From the NCBI GenBank assembly GCA_027533385.1, contig JAPZUE010000026.1, positions 5,001-55,120 of the forward strand: a stretch of DNA of 50,120 nucleotides, written 5' to 3'. The stretch's first letter is position 1, and every line of letters begins with the position of its first letter. Of this stretch, positions 44,373-50,120 are shown one piece after another. This DNA is from Rhizobium sp. (GTDB taxonomy: Bacteria > Pseudomonadota > Alphaproteobacteria > Rhizobiales > Rhizobiaceae). The position numbers were made by a program, and so were the translations under genes. The notes below the pieces were generated by a model. It had not been told where the DNA came from. It worked only from the letters and a program-made list of their open reading frames with translations, and did not search any database.

Positions 44373-45281
44373 AGCGAACCGGGGCCGTGATGGTCTTGTT
44401 TACACCTTCCGGAGGAGCTGGAACCGGTGAAGCCGCGCGAACCATGTCGAGCACGGCATTGTCGAGCGTCGGGTAACCAGAGGAACGCGACAGCGAGACG
44501 GACAGCACATTGCCGGAATCATCGATCCGGAACCGCACATAGACCGTTCCCTCTTGCCGGTTGCTGCGAGCCTCGCTGGGATAGCGTTTACGGCGTTCCA
44601 GATGGGACATCAGCCGCGACTGCCACCGCGCGGGCGACACACTGCGACCGGCGCCGCTGGAGGTGGCTGCAGCTGCATTGCGGGTGGACGGGGTGACCTC
44701 CGCCTTGGCCGTGCGCGCCGATTGAGACGCAGGCGGCTGCACCTGGGGCTTCTTCACGACTTTCTTGGGCGCGGGTTCCTGTCTCTTCTCGATCTGGGGC
44801 TTGGGCACCGGCGGCCGCATCATCGGGATCGGAACTTCGACATTCTCGAGCTCGGCCATCACCAGCTGCTCGATCGGATCGATCTCCGGCAATGGCTCTG
44901 GCAAGGGCTCGGGCTCGATGATCGGAGGCGGTTCCGGCAGCGCTTCCGCGACCTCCGGCTCCGGTTCCGGGGGCGGGGGCTCCGGCAAGGGTTGCGCGAC
45001 GGGCTGCGGAATTGGCTCCGGCAGGGGCTCGCTCGTTGCCGTCTTCACCTCTTCCGCATCCACCTGATCTGTGGAGATTTCGGTCTCATCGGTGATGACG
45101 GCTTCGGGCAGGGCCGCAAGTTCGATCATGATCGCCGGCGGCGGTCCGCTATCGGCCATTTCCATCTCCGGCTCGCGCAACAGAACAGCGACAGCGCCTG
45201 CATGAGCCGTGGCGATCAAGACGCCGGCCGTCGTCCACAACAGCCCTTCACCAAGGATCCGTTTTGTGGAGCGGGGCTCGA

Positions 45282-45285
<4 letters not shown>
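44359..45285 (-). CDS. tonB: TonB energy-transducing protein
   Basis: A 308-residue inner-membrane protein carrying proton-motive energy to outer-membrane receptors for siderophores, haem and cobalamin. The N-terminal anchor lies at about 15-35. A Pro/Glu- and Lys-rich periplasmic spacer (about 85-185, repeats of PLPEP and PKPQ) is the TonB hallmark. The C-terminal domain from about 215 includes RRKRYPSEARSNRQEGTVYV and the SSGYPTLDNAVLDMV segment. It starts inside the exbD stop codon (4-nt overlap), so the three genes are one operon. Confidence 0.93.
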
Positions 45286-45758
<473 letters not shown>

Positions 45759-45763
45759 CTTAG

Positions 45764-46969
45764 TTACTCCGCAGCCATCGCCATGGACGTGGTCGCCTGG
45801 GCGATCCGGGCACTCTTGCGAAAGTCGAGGTCGCGGCTGACAAGACGCTCGATACCGGCGCCGGCATCGGCGAGCAGCTGACGATAACCTGTCACCGAAC
45901 GGGCGAAGACGTTGTAGATGATGACGGCAGGAATGGCCGCAACGAGACCGATGGCTGTTGCAAGCAATGCTTCGGCGATCCCGGGTGCAACAACCGCGAG
46001 ATTGGTCGTCTGCGTCTCGGCAATGCCGATGAACGAATTCATAATGCCCCAGACGGTACCGAACAGACCAACGAACGGTGCCGTCGAACCGATGCTTGCG
46101 AGAACGCCGGTTCCGCTCGACATCGTCCGGCCGGCACGCGCTTCGATGCGCGACAGGGCCGAGGCGACGCGTTCCTTAACCCCGTCACCACCGACCTGAT
46201 CGATCGCCGCATCGGACAGGCGAACTTCATGCTGGGCCGCACGAACCATGGTCGCAACGACACCACCACGCGTCTCCAGCACCTCCATCGCATCGCGCAG
46301 CTGCCGCGCGTTGAGCACGGCTTTCAGGCCGCGCTTGGCCCGGGCACGCGCGCCGAAGAGCTGCAGCGATTTTGCGAGCCAGACCGTCCATGTCAGCACG
46401 GAAGCGAGAGCAAGCGACACCATGACCGATTTGACCACCCAATCGGCTGCCATGAACATGCCTTCCGGCGAAAGATCATGGGCGGTGAGCTTTTCCTCGG
46501 TGGTGGGTGCCTCTTCGGCGCCTACTGGCGCAATCGCGTCGACCGCGGGTGCGGACGAAGCGGGCTGGACGGGAGCAGAAACCGTCGGCGAAACCGCAGG
46601 CGTATCGGATGCTACGGCTGCGGATGAAGGCGCCGGAGCCGAAGGCGTTTCCGAGCTCGAAGCCGGAGCAGCCGGCGCCAGCGGCGTTGCAACCGTCGGA
46701 GAAACAGGAGCGGCAGCCTCGGAAGCAGCTTGCGACGCGGCGGGAGCAGCGGCGGGCGTAGCGGACGCGGCAGGCTGAGGCGCGGCCACCGGCGCTGCAA
46801 CGGGAGCAACAGCGTCGGGTGCGACCGTGGAGCCCGTCTGTGGAAGCACCGTCGCTGCGCCGGAATTCGCAGGCGCGGCCTGCTGCGCCTGCACGACAGC
46901 CGAACTCAGGAGAAGGGGAAGAAGAAGGCCAAATCGCTTGAGCAAAGGTCCCGAATGAATGGATGGCAT
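45764..46969 (-). CDS. exbB: ExbB with N-terminal Ala/Pro-rich extension
   Basis: A MotA/TolQ/ExbB-type proton channel of the TonB system, 401 residues against about 244 in E. coli. A signal peptide (about 1-28, LLLPLLLSSAVVQAQQ) is followed by roughly 130 residues of Ala/Pro/Ser/Val low complexity, then the usual three-helix channel domain (about 180-395). Key segments are VLASIGSTAPFVGLFGTVWG and the conserved GIAEALLATAIGLVAAIPAV helix. The extension lies in the periplasm if the signal is used. It is the first gene of the exbB-exbD-tonB operon. Confidence 0.9.
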   Translation of the reverse strand: MPSIHSGPLLKRFGLLLPLLLSSAVVQAQQAAPANSGAATVLPQTGSTVAPDAVAPVAAPVAAPQPAASATPAAAPAASQAASEAAAPVSPTVATPLAPAAPASSSETPSAPAPSSAAVASDTPAVSPTVSAPVQPASSAPAVDAIAPVGAEEAPTTEEKLTAHDLSPEGMFMAADWVVKSVMVSLALASVLTWTVWLAKSLQLFGARARAKRGLKAVLNARQLRDAMEVLETRGGVVATMVRAAQHEVRLSDAAIDQVGGDGVKERVASALSRIEARAGRTMSSGTGVLASIGSTAPFVGLFGTVWGIMNSFIGIAETQTTNLAVVAPGIAEALLATAIGLVAAIPAVIIYNVFARSVTGYRQLLADAGAGIERLVSRDLDFRKSARIAQATTSMAMAAE

Positions 46970-47035
46970 TGGGAGCTCCTTGTAAATGGATGATCAAATC
47001 CGGCGCCCTGGGCCGCGCCGTCACGCTGCCTCCCC

Positions 47036-47063
47036 AATATAAAACTTGATTAATCGTGACAAG
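47036..47063 (-). promoter_or_regulatory. candidate exbB promoter with CTTG/CAAG dyad
   Basis: On the minus strand TTGTCA (47062-47057) and TATATT (47041-47036) resemble -35 and -10 boxes, though the 15-bp spacer is short. CTTG-N11-CAAG (47045-47063) overlaps it. I looked for the RirA pattern TGA-N9-TCA and an Irr box and found neither. Confidence 0.3.
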
Positions 47064-47102
47064 TAATAAAACAACCAGCGCGGGGTTTTCCCGAAGCCGT
47101 GA

Positions 47103-48047
47103 TCAATCCGAAGATTGCACCCCGCGCTGCCGCTCGCGCTCGAACAGATCGAGGACGTCTTGCCGTCGGCAGAGCTCCGTCCCCGATGTCATGACCGTCG
47201 CGGCGCCGGCAGCCTGACCAAAACGAAAGGCTTCCTCAATGCCATGTCCCTGCACAAGTGCCCAGACGATGCCGGCGACAAAGCTGTCTCCGGCGCCGGT
47301 CGCTGAGTTGACCGGCACATCGATCGCCGGCAACCGGATGACCTGATCGGCGGAAACCAGGATCGCTCCATCGGCGCCCAAAGTGACGGCAATGTATTGC
47401 GCAGCCCCGGTGCGAACATGCGCCTGGGCAGCAGCGCCCACCTCTTCATGCTTCAGCTTGCGGCCGATGAAGCTTTCGAATTCTCCAAGGCTCGGCTTCA
47501 CCAGGAACATGCGTGACTTTGACAAGGCCTGAGACAGCGGCGCACCGGAAGTGTCGAGAACAAATCGCCCTCCACGCGCAGCCACGATATCTGCCAGACG
47601 AACATAGGTATCATCAGGCGCACCGCGCGGCAGACTGCCGCTGGCAACGACATAATCGGCATCGCTGGACGCAACCGCCTCAAAGACGGGGGCAAGCTCG
47701 GCCTCCGTCACCAGCGGCCCCTCGGGCACGAAACGATATTCGAGATTGGTCGATGTCTCGTGGACCGCAAAGGCAACCCGGACGGGATCGTGAATGCGGA
47801 ACGTGCGTTCCACGATCGGCAGAGGCTTCAGCATTGCCTCCAGCAATTCTCCCGTGGCCCCGCCCGACAGGAACATCAACTCGCAGGTTCCGCCAAGTGT
47901 GGCGATGACACGGGCCACATTGATGCCGCCGCCACCCGGAAACTGCTGCTGATTGTGCGTCCGGGTCTTGTGCGTATGCCGCACAACGTCTGCATCACTG
48001 GAAATGTCGATTGCCGGATTGAGCGCGAGGCACAGGATTTTGGTCAT
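47103..48047 (-). CDS. pfkB: PfkB-family sugar kinase, Pfk-2 type 6-phosphofructokinase
   Basis: A 314-residue ribokinase-fold kinase. GGGGINVARVIATLGG and GGATGELL near the N-terminus match E. coli Pfk-2 rather than FruK, which has GGKGINVS. VASGSLPRG and the C-terminal catalytic motif NSATGAGDSFVAG complete the fold. The expected reaction is ATP-dependent phosphorylation of fructose 6-phosphate; tagatose-6-phosphate kinase is the alternative. I choose ATG 48047 over GTG 48059. Most rhizobia use the Entner-Doudoroff route and lack a classical PfkA, so the role here may be niche-specific. Confidence 0.8.
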   Translation of the reverse strand: MTKILCLALNPAIDISSDADVVRHTHKTRTHNQQQFPGGGGINVARVIATLGGTCELMFLSGGATGELLEAMLKPLPIVERTFRIHDPVRVAFAVHETSTNLEYRFVPEGPLVTEAELAPVFEAVASSDADYVVASGSLPRGAPDDTYVRLADIVAARGGRFVLDTSGAPLSQALSKSRMFLVKPSLGEFESFIGRKLKHEEVGAAAQAHVRTGAAQYIAVTLGADGAILVSADQVIRLPAIDVPVNSATGAGDSFVAGIVWALVQGHGIEEAFRFGQAAGAATVMTSGTELCRRQDVLDLFERERQRGVQSSD

Positions 48048-48283
48048 CGAAAGAGCCACCGGATGAGATGAGAAATACAGATTGCAGCAAACTTGCGACA
48101 GATCTAGGACGGCGCAGGCTCACCCCGCAACCCATTCCAAAGCCGCAGGTGATCAACGGCACTTTTTGCGCCCGGTTCAAACTGTTGGCAGAAGGTGAAC
48201 AGTGAGGTACCGCAGCAGGCATTGTCTTTGCCGGCTAAGGCATTACCTTCGCTGCGCAGTCATCGAGGAAAGACCAAAGCCCC

Positions 48284-48904
48284 ATGTATACCGGTATCGT
48301 CCAGACCGTCGCCCCCATCGCGTCCGTCACGCGTCACGACGGTTTCACCACTTTCGCCATCGAGCTGCCAGACCGGCTGATGGTCGATCTGCAGATTGGA
48401 GCAAGCGTTGCCGTGGAGGGCGTGTGCCTTTCAGTGACGTCGATGGCAGGAACACGGGTGACGTTCGACGCCATGGACGCAACGCTGGAGCGCACCAACC
48501 TCGGAACGCTGAAATCAGGCGATAGCGTCAATATCGAGCGCTCGGCCAAGCCGACCGATGAGAACGGCGGGCATAACATTGCCGGTCATATTGCCACGAC
48601 AGCCGAACTCGTCGCGGCCAAGATGGAAATGCCGGGGGCCTTCATTCGCTTTCGGGTGCCCGAGGAATGGGCAAAGTATGTCTTCAAGCGCGGCTATCTC
48701 GCAGTGAACGGCGCAAGCCTGACCGTCGCAGAAGCGGAAGGCGACACCTTCACGATCAACCTGATCCCGGAAACCCTGCGCCAGACCACCTTCCCGCGCT
48801 ACAAGACGGGAGACGCCCTCAACATTGAAGTCGATCACCAGACGATGGTCATGGTCGACGTGGTGGAGCGCACGCTGGAACGCCTGATGAGCAAGCGCGC
48901 CTGA
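48284..48904 (+). CDS. ribE: riboflavin synthase alpha subunit
   Basis: It dismutates two 6,7-dimethyl-8-ribityllumazine molecules to riboflavin and a pyrimidinedione. The 206 residues form two lumazine-binding beta-barrels (about 1-97 and 98-195). Landmarks are MYTGIVQT (usually MFTGIV), VEGVCLSVTS with its conserved Cys, GGHNIAGH, and NGASLTVAEAEG. There is no FMN riboswitch upstream and no other rib gene nearby. GAGGAAAG lies about 12 nt before ATG 48284. The transcript ends at a hairpin into which the IS110 element has inserted. Confidence 0.88.
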   Translation: MYTGIVQTVAPIASVTRHDGFTTFAIELPDRLMVDLQIGASVAVEGVCLSVTSMAGTRVTFDAMDATLERTNLGTLKSGDSVNIERSAKPTDENGGHNIAGHIATTAELVAAKMEMPGAFIRFRVPEEWAKYVFKRGYLAVNGASLTVAEAEGDTFTINLIPETLRQTTFPRYKTGDALNIEVDHQTMVMVDVVERTLERLMSKRA

Positions 48905-48915
48905 TTCTCGCGCTC

Positions 48916-48948
48916 AGAGCCGTTGATTTCTTAATGGACTCAACGGCT
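48916..48948 (+). terminator. riboflavin synthase terminator, interrupted by the IS110 element
   Basis: AGCCGTTGA (48918-48926) pairs with TCAACGGCT (48940-48948). The right arm ends exactly at the proposed IS110 core CT (48947-48948). Joining it to the sequence after the core at the other end (CTAA, 50117-50120) gives TCAACGGCTCT, the perfect complement of AGAGCCGTTGA (48916-48926). The original stem was therefore 11 bp and its downstream half now lies beyond the element. Confidence 0.8.
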
Positions 48949-48987
48949 TGTCTTATGATTTCCGTGCTTCTTCGTGAGATAAAGAAG

Positions 48988-49166
48988 CGCCGGAGAGGAC
49001 GGCCATCCTTCTCCGGCGATGGGGGACGGATCGATTACGGCAAGGCCGCCATTCTTGCGAATGCCGGGCTGAGTTAGAGTTTGATCGCCCCCATCTTTTC
49101 CAATCGTCCTGAACGGATACCCGAGCTTTGGGCTCGGATGACAAGCATGGGAGATGAGAAAAGATG
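48988..49166 (+). ncRNA. candidate bridge RNA of the IS110 element
   Basis: Three helices appear in the order reported for IS621. (1) A 5' hairpin, 48988-49018, 12 bp with one bulge. (2) A 13-bp stem with two bulges (49018-49032 with 49083-49095) encloses a loop and a distal hairpin (49043-49070). The loop holds ACGGC (49037-49041), matching the left flank plus core, and TTAGAG (49074-49079), complementary to CTCTAA at 50115-50120. (3) A 9-bp stem (49092-49100 with 49158-49166) and TCCT/GGGA (49107-49110 with 49149-49152) enclose AACGGATAC (49112-49120), identical to the right end at 50107-50115, a distal hairpin (49121-49138), and GACAAG (49140-49145), complementary to CTTGTC at 48947-48952. 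Stems 2 and 3 share 49092-49095 and cannot both be complete. Its 3' arm includes the transposase ATG. Confidence 0.72.
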
Positions 49167-50102
49167 ACGGAGATTACCATCGGCGCAGACATCTCGAAAG
49201 ACCATATCGACCTCTACAGCCTGCCGAATGGCCAAACGCTGAAGGTTGCCAATGACCGCAAGGGTTTTGCCGCCATTCTCAAGTGGATCGGTACAAAGAG
49301 GGTGGTGCGCATCGTTTACGAACCAACCGGTCCCTATCACAAGGCTTTCGAGCGTTTCATGATGGCGCAAGGAGTTGCCCTCTCCAAGGTCAATCCGCGC
49401 CTTGCCAGACGTTTTGCAGAGGCGACTGGCAGGCTTGCCAAGACAGACAGGATCGATGCCGGACTGCTGGCGCGTTACGGCGCGCTTCTTGAGCCGCGCA
49501 TCCTTGAGGGCAACTCGCAAATCTACAATGACTTGAAAGAGTTGCATGTGGCGCGCCTGGCCCTCATCAAAGACAGGACGGCCGCGAAGAACAGGGAAAA
49601 GAACCTTTCCAACCCACTGCTGAAGAAACAGAACGCAGACAGGCTCAGGCAGATCGAGCGCCAGATCAAGGCAGTGGACGAGGCCATTATGAGTCTGGTT
49701 GACGAGGACGAAACCTTGCGGGCCCGGTTCGACATCCTCGTATCGATTCCTGGCGTCTCACAGATTACGGCCTTTACGCTCCTCATCGAGATGCCCGAAC
49801 TGGGCGAGCTGGATGAGAAGGCCGCAGCCGCATTATCCGGACTGGCGCCCATGAGCCGCCAGTCCGGACGATGGACCGGACGCGCCTTCATCGCCGGCGG
49901 AAGGGCCATCGTCCGCCAGGCACTCTACATGCCGGCTCTCGTTGCCTGTCGCTTCAACAAGGACCTCAAGGCGAACTACGACCGGCTCAAAGCCGCAGGA
50001 AAACCAACAAAGGTCGCCATCACCGCCATCATGCGAAAACTCATCGTTCTCGCGAACGCACTGCTGAAAAACAATCGAAAATGGACCCCAAAACCAGCTT
50101 GA
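49164..50102 (+). CDS. IS110-family transposase (DEDD recombinase)
   Basis: A 312-residue recombinase. The N-terminal RuvC-like domain carries the DEDD acidic set: Asp in TIGADISKD, Glu in RIVYEPTGPY and Asp in KTDRIDAGLL. A coiled-coil linker (about 130-190) follows. The C-terminal Transposase_20 domain contains LVSIPGVSQITAFTLL and APMSRQSGRWTGRAFIAGG, which includes the conserved SG expected to hold the nucleophilic serine. Length is near the family norm, there is no frameshift, and the element looks intact. GGGAG lies upstream of ATG 49164. In IS621 the enzyme is guided by a bridge RNA transcribed from the left end, which is present here. Confidence 0.93.
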   Translation: MTEITIGADISKDHIDLYSLPNGQTLKVANDRKGFAAILKWIGTKRVVRIVYEPTGPYHKAFERFMMAQGVALSKVNPRLARRFAEATGRLAKTDRIDAGLLARYGALLEPRILEGNSQIYNDLKELHVARLALIKDRTAAKNREKNLSNPLLKKQNADRLRQIERQIKAVDEAIMSLVDEDETLRARFDILVSIPGVSQITAFTLLIEMPELGELDEKAAAALSGLAPMSRQSGRWTGRAFIAGGRAIVRQALYMPALVACRFNKDLKANYDRLKAAGKPTKVAITAIMRKLIVLANALLKNNRKWTPKPA

Positions 50103-50120
50103 TCAAAACGGATACTCTAA

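Larger units (their letters stand above)
48947..50116 (+). mobile_element. IS110-family insertion element, IS110 group
   Basis: The proposed element runs between CT core dinucleotides at 48947-48948 and 50115-50116, about 1.17 kb. It has no terminal inverted repeats, a long non-coding left end carrying a structured RNA, one transposase gene and a right end of 12 nt after the stop codon. This is the organisation of the IS110 group (IS621-like), not of IS1111, which carries its RNA at the right end. The boundaries rest on guide matches in the RNA and on restoration of the terminator stem when the element is removed. Confidence 0.75.

Noticed and set aside
46970..47102. RirA (TGA-N9-TCA) or Irr box upstream of exbB
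   Set aside because: No spacing or palindrome matching either pattern was found; only a CTTG-N11-CAAG dyad is present, and it is kept as a low-confidence site.
48061..48283. FMN riboswitch upstream of riboflavin synthase
   Set aside because: I looked for the conserved RFN core elements and found none of them. The gene appears to lack this control.

Overview
The window looks like chromosomal DNA of a GC-rich alphaproteobacterium of the Rhizobiaceae (Agrobacterium/Rhizobium relatives). The case rests on gene content: an AmeR/AmeABC-type RND efflux operon (AmeR resembles the Agrobacterium repressor closely), GcvA- and OxyR-type LysR regulators, an EF-P/EpmA/EpmB cluster, a Wzx/Wzy-type exopolysaccharide locus and TonB-ExbBD. 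This is inference from protein resemblance; no rRNA or tRNA is present to confirm it.

Layout. 1-1.35 kb: edge of a small membrane-protein gene, then a cobalamin riboswitch leading into a CbiM-like cobalt permease. 1.4-9.2 kb: purC, then ameR-ameA-ameB-ameC. 9.2-13.9 kb: a three-domain MerR/XRE/cupin regulator divergent from gabT-gabD (GABA to succinate), then an OxyR-like LysR protein without the redox cysteine pair. 14-17.2 kb: a DUF465 protein, efp, and divergent epmA-epmB, which lysylate EF-P at Lys34. 17.3-24.8 kb: a polytopic GT-C-like membrane protein facing a five-gene minus-strand operon (HAD-UbiA fusion, DprE1-like oxidase, small EamA/SMR transporter, extended SDR, class III aminotransferase). 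It resembles the mycobacterial decaprenyl-phosphoryl-pentose pathway, with an aminotransferase added.

25-33.8 kb: an exopolysaccharide locus with two glycosyltransferases, Wzx flippase, Wzz-type chain-length protein, Wzy/ligase, a GT2 and a secreted GH5 glycanase. 34.3-35.2 kb: purU. 35.3-42.7 kb: a kinase/M23-like/phospho-lyase fusion, a DUF3307 protein, a GcvA-type regulator, and an AmaA-like oxidase with an AmaB (ALDH7) dehydrogenase. The outer genes converge on 2-aminoadipate semialdehyde and suggest hydroxylysine/pipecolate/lysine catabolism. 42.8-48.9 kb: an APH/P-loop kinase fusion, tonB-exbD-exbB, a Pfk-2-type sugar kinase and a riboflavin synthase.

48.9-50.12 kb: an IS110-family element that ends just before the right edge. 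The leader upstream of its transposase folds into a 5' hairpin, a target-type loop and a donor-type loop. Short segments in these loops match the element's own ends and its flanks, so I read it as a bridge RNA. Removing the element between the two CT dinucleotides rebuilds a perfect 11-bp terminator stem behind riboflavin synthase, which independently supports the proposed ends. I regard this as the most informative signal in the window.
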